From Caryophanales bacterium (GTDB taxonomy: Bacteria; Bacillota_I; Bacilli_A; RF39; UBA660), in the NCBI GenBank assembly GCA_016291895.1, contig JAEEZO010000079.1:1-38122 (forward strand): a stretch of 38,122 bases of DNA. Direction: 5' to 3'. Positions 9,325 to 17,938 of this stretch are shown one piece after another. The notes beneath the pieces were generated by a model, which was not told where the DNA came from, did not search any database, and saw only the letters and a list, made by a program, of their open reading frames with translations. Position numbers and translations under genes: made by a program. Every line of letters starts with the position of its first letter. The first letter of the stretch is position 1.

Positions 9325-9366
9325 TAAAAAAGAGATATCTAACTAATAAATTAATCAGATATCTTA
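9325..9366 (-). terminator. Terminator of queH
   Basis: AGATATCT at 9357-9364 pairs with AGATATCT at 9333-9340, followed on the minus strand by CTTTTTT. The upstream arm lies inside the last codons of queH. Confidence 0.7.
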
Positions 9367-9956
9367 TTCTTTTTACTAAATTTACATCCACAGTAATCTT
9401 GACGATATAAATTATATTCTTTTGATAAAATTATACTTCTTTTATAACCTTCTTTTTTCTTAAAATCAGAATATAAATATTTAAAGTTATATTCATCTTC
9501 TAACTTCTTACCTATTTCATTAATAACTTTACTATTCTTTAATGGTGATAAAGTAAGAGTTGTTGTTATATAATCAAAATTATTTTCTTTAGCATAATTA
9601 AAACTTTTTCTTAATCTTAATTCATAGCATTTAAGGCATCTAGCTCCACGTTCTGGTTCATTTTCAAGACCAACAATCTCTTTCATATACTCTTCTTGCA
9701 GGTGACCGGTATCAACTAAATGCACTGGATATTTTGTTTTAAATTCCTTAATAAATCTTTTTAATTCATTAACTCTTTTTTCATATTCAGTATCTGTATC
9801 AATATTCGGATTATAATAATAAATTGTAATTTCAAAATAATTGGATAAATATTCAATACAATAACTTGAACAAGGAGCACAACAAGCATGTAATAATAAT
9901 TTACTACCTGGCTTAATATGTTTTAATTCTTCTTCAAGGACTAATTGATAATTCAT
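9351..9956 (-). CDS. queH: Epoxyqueuosine reductase QueH
   Basis: QueH (formerly DUF208) reduces epoxyqueuosine to queuosine in tRNAs with GUN anticodons, replacing the unrelated QueG. The 201-aa product has all four family motifs: LLHACCAPCSS near the N-terminus, ERGARCLKCYELRL, TTLTLSPLKN, and C-terminal YRQDYCGC. The paired cysteines (CC, CxxC, CxC) bind an iron-sulfur cluster and a second metal in characterised homologues. The ATG at 9956 is preceded by GGTGGTGA. The gene has its own promoter and terminator and appears monocistronic; no other queuosine genes are in the window, so a salvage route is possible. Confidence 0.93.
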   Translation of the reverse strand: MNYQLVLEEELKHIKPGSKLLLHACCAPCSSYCIEYLSNYFEITIYYYNPNIDTDTEYEKRVNELKRFIKEFKTKYPVHLVDTGHLQEEYMKEIVGLENEPERGARCLKCYELRLRKSFNYAKENNFDYITTTLTLSPLKNSKVINEIGKKLEDEYNFKYLYSDFKKKEGYKRSIILSKEYNLYRQDYCGCKFSKKNKISD

Positions 9957-9973
9957 AAAAATCACCACCAGTT

Positions 9974-10002
9974 AATTTACCATAATAATATTTCTTTGTA
10001 AA
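9974..10002 (-). promoter_or_regulatory. Promoter of queH
   Basis: On the minus strand a TTTACA -35 (9997-10002) and a TAAATT -10 (9974-9979) are separated by exactly 17 bp, with TG in the extended -10 position. Confidence 0.65.
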
Positions 10003-10004
10003 TA

Positions 10005-11912
10005 TTAATAATTAGCACAAGTTGTTGTACCTAAATTATTTATTTTACAATGAACTCCACCTTTGGTTTTACCACCAGGATAAAATCTCTTAGTTTTAGA
10101 TAAAGTGTAATAATAAGTTCTTACTTGCATAAATGATGTACTATTAGCACTATTACTCTTTAATGGAATAATAGCATTTACTTTACTATTATTAATACCA
10201 AGAATATTAATAGCATCAGGAGCATTATTAATACCATGATGAGTTGCTTGATAAATCGTTATATTTTTAATATCGTTACCTAAAGTTTTCTTAATACTAT
10301 TAGCAGCATTCGTCTCACTTGGTATTTTATTATAACCACTAACAACACCAGTAAAGGAATTAGTTTTAGTAGAATATTTAACATTATCTCTACTATTATA
10401 AATTCTTGTAGCTGAATTACCATAATAACCATTCATAGCAAAAATATCATAACCACCATTATCCAAGTCACCTGGAAGATACATATATCGATTACCACTA
10501 TTTGTTTTAACTTTAATAATAATTGCTAAACTATTACTATTAGGATTACAATCAGAAGACTTACTAGTACTTAAAGATGCATAAAAATAATTATCTAGGC
10601 CTTTAACAATACTTTCATGTTTTAATTTTACTTCTTTTGTGCTTTTAAGTTTTGTATTAGGATAATCACTACCATCAAAATAATAATATAAGCCATTAAT
10701 CTTAGTAGCTTTAGCCTTAGCTGCATTATAGGTAATACGATAACCTGAATGACAAGTTTTATCTTTATAGACATCACCTGTATTAAATAACATAATATCA
10801 AGATATTTACCTAAAGATATGGTTTGTCCATCGTTAGTTAAATTAACTAAATTACCTTCATTTTTAATCGCAGTTTTAACATTTTTATAAACACCTGGAG
10901 CTTTACTTTCATTTTTTATAATGACATTATTTACTTTAATCTTTTTATTACTAATTATTGATACAGCGTTACCAGTGTGATCTCCATGAGAATGAGTAAG
11001 AATCATATAGTCAATCGTAACATTATCCGTACCTTGTAGTTTTTTTAAGGCATTATAAATAACATTAGTAACTTCTGTATTTTTATGACCAGTATCAATT
11101 AAAATATATTTTTGATCATAAGTTTTAATAATAAATGATTCTCCATTATCATAGCCATTTTTATATTTTTCACTAGTTTTTAAACTTTCTAATATTTTAG
11201 GTTTATTATAAACATTTAAAAAGAATATATCAGCATAATTAAGAACTTCAACTTTATTAACTGTTAATTTAATAGTACTAGTTTTATCATTATTACTTGT
11301 TGCTGTGATATTAACATTACCTTCTTTAATACCTTTTACTAAACCATTATTATCGACGGTCGCAACAGAAGTATCACTACTCTTCCATGTAATCGATTTA
11401 TTAGTTGCATCACTTGGACTAATAGTTACTTTTAATTGTAAAGTTTTACCAATATCAACTTTACTATCACCATTTGTAATTGTTATCGATTGAACAGGAA
11501 TAGTATTAGGAATAACTTTAATATTAATAAATGCAGTTTTATTATTATAACTCGTTACTGTTATTGTAGCATCACCACTATTTTTAGCAGTAATTAAGCC
11601 ATTACTTGAAACGTTTACAATATTATTGTTAGAACTTGTCCAAGTCACACTTTTATTAGTAGCATTACTTGGATAATAATTTAAAGTTAATTGTATTTGT
11701 TCATTAACTTTTAATGTTTTACTAGCATCATCAAATGATATACCTGATAGTTCAATCGTTTTAGGTTCATTATCATTGCCATTACCATTATTTCCATTAT
11801 TATCATTGTTATCACTATTATTATTTTGAAAGAAAATAATACCAGCAACAACAAGAATTAAAATAACAAGAATAATTATTAAATAAGATGTATAATCTTT
11901 CTTATCATTCAT
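10005..11912 (-). CDS. Membrane-anchored BIG2 protein with ComEC-like metallo-beta-lactamase domain
   Basis: A 635-aa surface protein. Residues 10-28 form a membrane anchor, 29-50 an Asn/Gly/Asp linker, and about 52-137 and 140-220 two BIG2 Ig-like domains. The rest is a metallo-beta-lactamase fold with THSHGDH (306-312), IDTG and a later ATHHG. The catalytic part resembles the extracellular hydrolase domain of ComEC/Rec2, thought to degrade the non-transported DNA strand, but the ComEC channel is absent. It is therefore probably an extracellular hydrolase held off the membrane by BIG2 spacers. Substrate unknown; nucleic acid or phosphoester is a guess. The ATG has AGGTGAT upstream, and a -10 TATAAT lies about 18 bases before the start. 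Confidence 0.85.
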   Translation of the reverse strand: MNDKKDYTSYLIIILVILILVVAGIIFFQNNNSDNNDNNGNNGNGNDNEPKTIELSGISFDDASKTLKVNEQIQLTLNYYPSNATNKSVTWTSSNNNIVNVSSNGLITAKNSGDATITVTSYNNKTAFINIKVIPNTIPVQSITITNGDSKVDIGKTLQLKVTISPSDATNKSITWKSSDTSVATVDNNGLVKGIKEGNVNITATSNNDKTSTIKLTVNKVEVLNYADIFFLNVYNKPKILESLKTSEKYKNGYDNGESFIIKTYDQKYILIDTGHKNTEVTNVIYNALKKLQGTDNVTIDYMILTHSHGDHTGNAVSIISNKKIKVNNVIIKNESKAPGVYKNVKTAIKNEGNLVNLTNDGQTISLGKYLDIMLFNTGDVYKDKTCHSGYRITYNAAKAKATKINGLYYYFDGSDYPNTKLKSTKEVKLKHESIVKGLDNYFYASLSTSKSSDCNPNSNSLAIIIKVKTNSGNRYMYLPGDLDNGGYDIFAMNGYYGNSATRIYNSRDNVKYSTKTNSFTGVVSGYNKIPSETNAANSIKKTLGNDIKNITIYQATHHGINNAPDAINILGINNSKVNAIIPLKSNSANSTSFMQVRTYYYTLSKTKRFYPGGKTKGGVHCKINNLGTTTCANY

Positions 11913-11946
11913 ACTATCACCTATTATAAATTATATCATAAAAATT

Positions 11947-11973
11947 AAAAAGACATAAGATTATGTCTTTTAA
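11947..11973 (-). terminator. Terminator of ftsAZ
   Basis: AAAAAGACATAA (11947-11958) pairs perfectly with TTATGTCTTTT (11961-11971) and is followed on the minus strand by T-rich sequence. It overlaps the ftsZ stop codon and precedes the promoter of the next gene. Confidence 0.8.
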
Positions 11974-13067
11974 AAATTTCTATTTCTTAAGAATGGAGGG
12001 AAATCAAATTCAGAATCTCCATCATTATCATCATCATCAAGAATTTCACGAGAAGATCTTCTCATATTACCATCTTTAGCTGAATTAAATTCAATTCCTT
12101 CTTTTATTTCTTTATTCTTCTTATCAAAACCAGTTGCAATAACAGTAACAATTACTTCATCATTTAAGTTTTCATTAATAACAGATCCAAAGATTGTATT
12201 AATATCATTATTACTTGCTTCACGAACAACTTCTGCCGCTTGTTCAGCTTCAAATAATGTTAAGTTAACACCACCTGTAATATTAATGATAGCATCTGTT
12301 GCACCTTTGATATCAGTCTCAAGTAGTGGACTAGTTACAGCTTGACGAGCAGCTTCTGCAGCTCTATCTTCACCCATACCAATACCGATACCAATGATAG
12401 CGTTTCCACTCTTTTCCATTACAGCTTTAACATCAGCAAAATCTAGGTTAACAAGACCAACTACAGCAATCAAATCACTTATAGATTGAACACCACGACG
12501 TAAGACATTATCAACTTCTTTAAATGCTTCCAAAAGTGGAGTTTGACGATCAATTATTTCACGTAATCTATCATTTGGAATAACAATTAAAGTATCAACA
12601 TGTTTCTTTAATTCATCAATACCAGCTTCAGCATTTTCCATTCTTCTTTTACCTTCGAATGAAAATGGTTTTGTAACAATAGCAACTGTTAAAGCACCAA
12701 TATTTTGAGAAATTTCAGCAACAACAGCAGCAGCTCCTGTTCCTGTTCCTCCACCCATACCAGCAGTTATGAATACCATATCTGCGCCAGCAAGAGCGTC
12801 TTCAATCTCTTTCTTACTTTCAACAGCAGATTGTTTACCAATTTCTGGTCTTCCTCCTGCTCCTAAACCTTCTGTTAATTCTTTACCAATTTGAATTTTA
12901 ACATCAGCTTTAGAATTTTTAAGTACTTGGTAGTCTGTGTTAGCTGCTATGAATTCAACACCTTTAACGCCACTTTCAACCATACGATTAATAGCGTTTC
13001 CACCACCGCCACCAATACCTATTACTTTTATCTTAGCTAATTGATCCATTTCTAATCCTGTTAACAT
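11970..13067 (-). CDS. ftsZ: Cell division protein FtsZ
   Basis: FtsZ is the tubulin-like GTPase that forms the Z ring at mid-cell. The 365-aa product carries the glycine-rich GIGGGGGNA near the N-terminus, the tubulin signature GGGTGTG (105-111), the T7 loop N-x-D-F-A-D, and a C-terminal peptide ([11 protein letters not shown]) of the type that binds FtsA. A variable acidic linker ([12 protein letters not shown]) precedes the peptide. The ATG at 13067 has AGGAGAGG seven bases upstream. It follows ftsA with a 14-bp gap. The pair sits apart from the usual dcw cluster genes. Confidence 0.97.
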   Translation of the reverse strand: MLTGLEMDQLAKIKVIGIGGGGGNAINRMVESGVKGVEFIAANTDYQVLKNSKADVKIQIGKELTEGLGAGGRPEIGKQSAVESKKEIEDALAGADMVFITAGMGGGTGTGAAAVVAEISQNIGALTVAIVTKPFSFEGKRRMENAEAGIDELKKHVDTLIVIPNDRLREIIDRQTPLLEAFKEVDNVLRRGVQSISDLIAVVGLVNLDFADVKAVMEKSGNAIIGIGIGMGEDRAAEAARQAVTSPLLETDIKGATDAIINITGGVNLTLFEAEQAAEVVREASNNDINTIFGSVINENLNDEVIVTVIATGFDKKNKEIKEGIEFNSAKDGNMRRSSREILDDDDNDGDSEFDFPPFLRNRNF

Positions 13068-13081
13068 ACAAAATCCTCTCC

Positions 13082-14296
13082 TTAATTATTGTCCATAAAA
13101 CTTTGCATTTTATCTATCATATTTGAATAACCATTACCATTTCGATCGATTTGTTTCTCATCATACATTGTTTCATTAATTCCACGTAATTCTAATTTAT
13201 CGAAGTAATATTTAACGCTACCATAACAAGTTGAATATATATTACTACGAACTCCCATGGCATTCATATTTACCATATAAGTAATATCTCCAAAAATGTT
13301 TTCTAATAGATAATTAAAACCAGGGATATTACTAATCCCACCTGTAACAATTATATAACTTATTTCTCTATTTGTTAAGGTTTTTAAACTCTTTTTGACA
13401 TTTTTTAAAATTTCATCTAATCTTGCTTCTACAATTTGTGAAAGTTCAAGTTGATTTATCGTTTTCTTTTCACCTGATAAACTCTCATATTCAACAATTT
13501 CATCAGGGCTTGCATAACTACTTGTAGCAAAAGCAAGACCTTCTTTTAAACTACGTGATGTTGTTCTATCAAATCCATATATATATTTTATATCATGATC
13601 AATAGCTTTACTACCAACTGGTAAAGTTGTAGCTTTAACAAGCAATCCTTTATTAAATACAGACACTTCGGTTTTAGAATCCCCAATATTAACAACAGCG
13701 CCTAAACGAATATTAAAATCTTCTTGTTTAGCTTGATAATAATCAGCAACTGGTCCAATTGTAATATCAAGAACTTCAATTTCACAATCATTAAATAAAT
13801 CAAGATATGAATATACAAGTTCCTTTGGAAGCGTTGAAATTAATATTCTTGTTTCAAGTTTATATCCATTAACACCTTTAGGATCCGCATACTTATCTTC
13901 ATCATCAACCGTAAAATCAATAGGAAAAACTGTAACAACTTCACGATCATCAGAAATATTATCTTTAATCGTATTCTTAAAACATGTTGTAATATCTTTT
14001 CCTTCTACAATACCATCAGTATATATAATTCCATTATGAATAGTAACTTCTAAATCATAACAAGGTAAACTAATAATCGCTTTATCTATTTTAAAACCAA
14101 TTTGTTTTTCAATTTCAGATATTCCTAATAAAATAGATTTTTTAGTCATCGCTTTATCAGTTATAATTCCTTTTTTGATACCAACAGTACGAACACTAGT
14201 AGATGCAATAACATCAAAAGATTTATCATCTTTATCATATCTTACAACAACCATTTTAGTACTATCACTACCAATATCAATAGATGCATAAATCAT
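13082..14296 (-). CDS. ftsA: Cell division protein FtsA
   Basis: FtsA is the actin-like ATPase that ties FtsZ filaments to the membrane. The 404-aa product has the phosphate-1 motif DIGSDSTK at the N-terminus, the SHS2-type insertion, a second phosphate motif around [14 protein letters not shown], and the adenosine motif [11 protein letters not shown] near residue 315. The C-terminal end ([12 protein letters not shown]) could form the amphipathic membrane helix. The ATG is preceded by GGTAGG, and a -10 TATAAT lies at 14322-14327. Residues are typical for the family, including the lack of a GGTG-type second loop seen in chaperone relatives. Confidence 0.93.
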   Translation of the reverse strand: MIYASIDIGSDSTKMVVVRYDKDDKSFDVIASTSVRTVGIKKGIITDKAMTKKSILLGISEIEKQIGFKIDKAIISLPCYDLEVTIHNGIIYTDGIVEGKDITTCFKNTIKDNISDDREVVTVFPIDFTVDDEDKYADPKGVNGYKLETRILISTLPKELVYSYLDLFNDCEIEVLDITIGPVADYYQAKQEDFNIRLGAVVNIGDSKTEVSVFNKGLLVKATTLPVGSKAIDHDIKYIYGFDRTTSRSLKEGLAFATSSYASPDEIVEYESLSGEKKTINQLELSQIVEARLDEILKNVKKSLKTLTNREISYIIVTGGISNIPGFNYLLENIFGDITYMVNMNAMGVRSNIYSTCYGSVKYYFDKLELRGINETMYDEKQIDRNGNGYSNMIDKMQSFMDNN

Positions 14297-14321
14297 AATA
14301 TAACCTACCTTACTAACAATA

Positions 14322-14327
14322 ATTATA
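14322..14327 (-). promoter_or_regulatory. -10 element of the ftsAZ promoter
   Basis: TATAAT on the minus strand lies 25 bases before the ftsA start; no convincing -35 is seen. Confidence 0.4.
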
Positions 14328-14399
14328 CTATTTTTTATATCAATTTAAAAGAGTTTTTGGTAAATAGATTTATAAATATAATTTTTTATTTATTTTCTC

Positions 14400-14428
14400 T
14401 TGCTAAAACATTATTTTTATGTTAAGAT
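14400..14428 (+). promoter_or_regulatory. Promoter of tRNA-Met
   Basis: TTGCTA (14400-14405) and TAAGAT (14423-14428) are separated by 17 bp, with TG one base before the -10. The tRNA begins 12 bases after the -10. Confidence 0.75.
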
Positions 14429-14440
14429 TATCTTCGTTAT

Positions 14441-14517
14441 GGCGAGATAGCTCAGCTGGCTAGAGCGATCGGTTCATACCCGATAGGTCGGGGGTTCGAT
14501 CCCCTCTCTCGCTACCA
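14441..14517 (+). tRNA. tRNA-Met (CAT), elongator type
   Basis: A full cloverleaf of 77 nt with encoded CCA. The acceptor is GGCGAGA/TCTCGCT (a G-U first pair), the D stem GCTC/GAGC, the anticodon stem ATCGG/CCGAT with loop TTCATAC, and the T arm GGGGG-TTCGATC-CCCTC. The first pair is closed (G-U) and the anticodon stem lacks the three G-C pairs of initiator tRNA, so it is the elongator. A CAT anticodon could also be tRNA-Ile2, but the body closely resembles Bacillus elongator tRNA-Met. Confidence 0.93.
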
Positions 14518-14526
14518 TTTGTAATT

Positions 14527-14553
14527 AACTAACTAGAAATAGTTAGTTTTTTT
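14527..14553 (+). terminator. Terminator of tRNA-Met
   Basis: AACTAACTA (14527-14535) pairs with TAGTTAGTT (14540-14548) across a 4-nt loop, followed by a T-run to 14553. Confidence 0.85.
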
Positions 14554-14558
14554 ATAAA

Positions 14559-14588
14559 TAAAAAGATTCGAAAAATCGAATCTTTTTT
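14559..14588 (-). terminator. Terminator of the short-chain dehydrogenase gene
   Basis: AAAAGATTCG (14561-14570) pairs with CGAATCTTTT (14577-14586), with A/T runs on both sides; it works in both directions and overlaps the dehydrogenase stop. Confidence 0.8.
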
Positions 14589-15378
14589 ATTTCATACTAC
14601 TCATTTTTTTATTAATGTATCGAATAGCCCAAATAGAATTAATTTTATATAAGAATTTTAGGAATTTAGCATCACTTCCTAAGAATATCTTAAATTTGTT
14701 TTTCTTAATTCCTTTGATTATTTCGCTAGCACCAACTACTGGACTTAATAATTTCATAGGACTATCACTTTCAGTTGCGTTCATCTCAACATTAGAATTT
14801 TTTGTTATATTAGTTGCCATGGCACCAGGTAAGACAACCATTACTCTTACATTAGTATTTTCAAGTTCAGCGAATAATCCTTCGGTAAAAATCTTTAAAG
14901 CTGCTTTAGAAGCACCATAGATTGTTTGACCTGGAAATGGGAAAAATCCTCCCATACTTGATACATTAACAATATATTGTTCTTTTTTATCTTTCGTTAA
15001 ATCTTCCATAAAAAATCTTATTAAGTTAAGAGGACCAAAGAAGTTAACATTCATTGTTTTATGAATAATATTATCATCTAATTCCCCTACTTTAACAAAT
15101 GGTTGAATGATACCTGCATTATTGATAATAATATCAACATCACTATAATCCTTTTTATAGTCTTCTCTAAACTTTCTTATTGATTCAACATTACCCATAT
15201 CAACTACATAAGTTTTAAGTTTATCAGTATTTAAATCTAATTCTAATTTTTTTAAATTTTCCGCGTTAATATCAACAGCTGCTACATTAGCTCCTTCTCT
15301 TAACAATTGCTTTGTAAGTTCAAGTCCTAACCCACTAGCGGCTCCTGTTACAATAACATTTTGTCTTTTTATCTCCAT
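14587..15378 (-). CDS. Short-chain dehydrogenase/reductase
   Basis: A 263-aa cytoplasmic NAD(P)-dependent oxidoreductase of the classical SDR family. Visible are the dinucleotide-binding TGAASGLG (11-18), an acidic residue after the second strand (VDIN) that favours NAD(H), NNAG (86-89), and the catalytic Ser140, Tyr154 and Lys158 (YGASK). The C-terminus has a basic/hydrophobic tail (about 235-263), which in related proteins can touch the membrane. The substrate cannot be read from sequence. GGAGG stands before the ATG. An inverted repeat overlaps its promoter, so it may be regulated. It is flanked by terminators and monocistronic. Confidence 0.9.
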   Translation of the reverse strand: MEIKRQNVIVTGAASGLGLELTKQLLREGANVAAVDINAENLKKLELDLNTDKLKTYVVDMGNVESIRKFREDYKKDYSDVDIIINNAGIIQPFVKVGELDDNIIHKTMNVNFFGPLNLIRFFMEDLTKDKKEQYIVNVSSMGGFFPFPGQTIYGASKAALKIFTEGLFAELENTNVRVMVVLPGAMATNITKNSNVEMNATESDSPMKLLSPVVGASEIIKGIKKNKFKIFLGSDAKFLKFLYKINSIWAIRYINKKMSSMK

Positions 15379-15387
15379 TACTTCCTC

Positions 15388-15410
15388 CTATACTATAATC
15401 AGTATAGCAT
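15388..15410 (-). promoter_or_regulatory. Extended -10 with overlapping inverted repeat (candidate operator)
   Basis: On the minus strand the extended -10 TGCTATACT precedes the dehydrogenase gene. The TATACT is one arm of an inverted repeat, CTATACT (15388-15394) and AGTATAG (15401-15407), with a 6-bp spacer. A dyad over the -10 could bind a repressor; this is inferred. Confidence 0.45.
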
Positions 15411-15469
15411 AAAAAATAATTGATACTCTTTTTTATATTTCTAACTTTACAACTAATTTACTAAAACAT

Positions 15470-15477
15470 GATATAAT
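15470..15477 (+). promoter_or_regulatory. Extended -10 of the 136-aa helical repeat gene
   Basis: TGATATAAT with TATAAT at 15472-15477 stands 16 bases before the ATG. No -35 at the right spacing. Confidence 0.5.
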
Positions 15478-15493
15478 ATTCTTGGTGATAAAA

Positions 15494-15904
15494 ATGAATT
15501 ATACTGAAAAAGAAAAAGTTATTATTAACCAATGTAATCAAGGACCTTTTCATACTTTAGTAACAGAGTTAAATCTTGATGAATTTAATACTTTAGTTGA
15601 CAAATTAATTAACGATGATGATGCATATAGTTTGACAAGTTTAATTGCTATTTATAGAGATTATAATAGAGATAAAATAATTGACTATTTAATCAATAAA
15701 AAAGATGTTGAATTATTATTAAGTTTTCTTAATTATTGCAATGATTTTGATACACCAATTAATAAATTTAGTCAAAAAAATATTGTCGATAAATTAATAA
15801 AAACTAATGATAAAAGTTTTATTAAAAATATCCTTAATAGTAACAATTTATACTTTTTAACTGACATTTATGAAGTAAAGAGGTTAAGAAATTATATACC
15901 TTAA
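15494..15904 (+). CDS. Unknown small helical-repeat protein, 136 aa
   Basis: No family is recognised. The ATG at 15494 has GGTGAT upstream; the in-frame TTG and GTG before it overlap that site. The protein appears to be built of three similar helical units with the pattern [IL]VDxLIxxxDxxxLxxxL: TLVDKLINDDDAYSLTSLI, KIIDYLINKKDVELLLSFL and NIVDKLIKTNDKSFIKNIL. This looks like a short alpha-solenoid that would bind another protein. No signal peptide or membrane segment. It is transcribed alone, just before the secreted repeat protein. Confidence 0.7.
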   Translation: MNYTEKEKVIINQCNQGPFHTLVTELNLDEFNTLVDKLINDDDAYSLTSLIAIYRDYNRDKIIDYLINKKDVELLLSFLNYCNDFDTPINKFSQKNIVDKLIKTNDKSFIKNILNSNNLYFLTDIYEVKRLRNYIP

Positions 15905-15929
15905 TCTTTATTTTTTTCTTCTTTTCTTA

Positions 15930-15935
15930 TATAAT
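15930..15935 (+). promoter_or_regulatory. -10 element before the secreted repeat protein
   Basis: TATAAT at 15930-15935 lies 42 bases before the proposed ATT start; it is followed by an alternating TA tract. No clear -35. Confidence 0.4.
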
Positions 15936-15977
15936 GTATATATAGTATATATAGGTTGGAAACAGAGGTGATGCGAT

Positions 15978-17897
15978 ATTAAAAAGAATTTAATAGTTTT
16001 GCTATCATTTATTAGTATTATATCATTACTTTTTGTTAGAGGTGTTTTAGCATTATTGGTTGATATTACTGAACCAGCCATTAATATATTTACCATTAAG
16101 ACAATTGAAAGATACAATATAACCTATGTACCAAATAATGGTTCATCTAATATCACAAATCAAGTAATTGAAAACCATCCGATAGGAACATTCCCTAATA
16201 TCGGTGAATATAATGACTGTGAAAATTCAACTGGAACATATGATGAAAGAATATGTACATATGCATTTGAATTTGAAGGATGGTATAAAGAAGCAACTTT
16301 TGAAAATGAAGTAACGGAAAGTTTTGTTCCAACATCTGACATGACTCTATATGCTAAATGGAATAAAATATATTTTAGACATGCTGAACCTACTACCTTT
16401 ACAGGTAATAGTTTTATCGATACTGAGATTATGTTATTCAATCAAACTAATGCTGCAAGAGACTTTATTGTTACATTTGTAGTAGACACCCGTGACGCTA
16501 ATCAAGAAAATAGAGCTGCTATATTTGCCAATATGTACGAAAAAAATGATCCTTATCAAGGAGTACAATTCCGTTGGTTTAATAATAAATATAATATCAA
16601 CGCTAACATTCGTGGAAATAAAAAGAATAGCGGCGTAAATTATACTCCTGGAAATAAAGTAATATTAAAAAGAATTGATGGTGTCTTCTCCTATAGTTTA
16701 GATGGAGGGGCTACATACACTCAATATCAAAATTTCAGTAATTTTACTGACTATTTTGATGTTAATGCAACCTTTGGAGGTCAATATGATTCTGATGGTA
16801 ATGGATGGCGTTATTTCAAAGGAACGTTATCTGATATGAAAGTTGAAATATTGGATCCAAGTAAATATACAATCCATTTTAATAGTAATGGTGGTACTGG
16901 TACAATGTTAGATCAAGAAATTGAAATAGGCGCACCAGTTGCTTTATCACCTTGTACATTTACAAGAGATGGTTATAAATTCAAATCATGGAATACTAAA
17001 GCTAATGGAACAGGTACAACGTATACAAACAAACAAGTCGTTAACTCTATTGGACATAGCAATGAAATAGTTAACTTATATGCTATTTGGGAACCTGCTG
17101 AATATTATTACATTCATTTTGATGCTAATGGCGGTACTGGTACAATGCCTAATCAAAGATTCATTATTGGCGATAACACCACACAATCATTAAATCAATA
17201 TGCCTTTACAAGAGATGGATATGTCTTTAGAAATTGGAATACTAATGTAGATGGATCTGGAACAACATATGAAGATATGCAAGAAATAACAAATGATCTT
17301 ACAACTACTCCTAATACAACTATTAATCTATATGCTCAATATTATCGAAAAGCTTATAGTTACGAAGGCACTTATACCTTTGATGGTATTGATGACTATA
17401 TCGATACTGGTGTTAATATCTTTGCTCAAAATACGATGAATAAAGATTTTGAAATAGGATTTACAATTAATTATGTTGATCCTGATAATGCTATTTTAGG
17501 TCAAGAACAACCTACTATAATAAATTGTAAAGATGAATCTAATCCTTTATGGCCTGGATTTGTCGTTAGATTACCAGATGGCAGCGCTAATTCTGTAAGA
17601 ATTATGTATAAATGGAATGGAGTTAATGGTCAAACATCAGTACAAAAAGCTTCTCTTTCACCAAATAATGTACCAATTGATATCATCTTTAAAAGACAAG
17701 GTGATGATATTACCTTTAGATATAAATATGGCAATACTGATAGTGGAGATTTAGCATTATATAATCAAACTAGTTGGACACTTAATCAATACTTCCCTGA
17801 TAATGTTACATTTGGATCAAATTATAATGACCAACATAATCCAGATCGATTCTTTAAAGGTACATTATCTAATATGTATATTCTTATTGAAGATTAA
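15978..17897 (+). CDS. Secreted surface protein with Listeria-Bacteroides repeats and LamG-like domains, ATT start proposed
   Basis: The 639-aa product begins with a complete signal peptide (IKKNLIVLLSF...GVLA) only if translation starts at ATT 15978, which has AGAGGTGA at ideal spacing; the next alternative, TTG at 15999, has no site and cuts off the two lysines. After the signal come a Listeria-Bacteroides (Flg_new/InlB B) repeat at about 45-129, a LamG-like beta-sandwich (135-292), two further repeats (296-372 and 377-457, each with NGGTGTM...FTRDGY.F..WNT.....GTTY...LYA) and a second LamG-like domain (460-639). The two LamG ends share FKGTLS[DN]M. Such proteins are adhesins or glycan binders. 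No LPXTG anchor or membrane segment is seen, so it is probably released or held non-covalently. Confidence 0.85.
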   Translation: MKKNLIVLLSFISIISLLFVRGVLALLVDITEPAINIFTIKTIERYNITYVPNNGSSNITNQVIENHPIGTFPNIGEYNDCENSTGTYDERICTYAFEFEGWYKEATFENEVTESFVPTSDMTLYAKWNKIYFRHAEPTTFTGNSFIDTEIMLFNQTNAARDFIVTFVVDTRDANQENRAAIFANMYEKNDPYQGVQFRWFNNKYNINANIRGNKKNSGVNYTPGNKVILKRIDGVFSYSLDGGATYTQYQNFSNFTDYFDVNATFGGQYDSDGNGWRYFKGTLSDMKVEILDPSKYTIHFNSNGGTGTMLDQEIEIGAPVALSPCTFTRDGYKFKSWNTKANGTGTTYTNKQVVNSIGHSNEIVNLYAIWEPAEYYYIHFDANGGTGTMPNQRFIIGDNTTQSLNQYAFTRDGYVFRNWNTNVDGSGTTYEDMQEITNDLTTTPNTTINLYAQYYRKAYSYEGTYTFDGIDDYIDTGVNIFAQNTMNKDFEIGFTINYVDPDNAILGQEQPTIINCKDESNPLWPGFVVRLPDGSANSVRIMYKWNGVNGQTSVQKASLSPNNVPIDIIFKRQGDDITFRYKYGNTDSGDLALYNQTSWTLNQYFPDNVTFGSNYNDQHNPDRFFKGTLSNMYILIED

Positions 17898-17900
17898 AAT

Positions 17901-17929
17901 AAAAAAAGAAGTCAATGACTTCTTTTTTA
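17901..17929. terminator. Bidirectional terminator between convergent genes
   Basis: AAAAAAGAAGT pairs with ACTTCTTTTTT around CAATG, serving the secreted repeat gene (+) and the helical gene ending at 17939 (-). Confidence 0.85.
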
Positions 17930-17938
17930 TAATATCAA

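Noticed and set aside
15908..16117. Minus-strand open frame over the start of the secreted repeat protein
   Set aside because: It overlaps the promoter and signal peptide of a convincing plus-strand gene and has no ribosome binding site.
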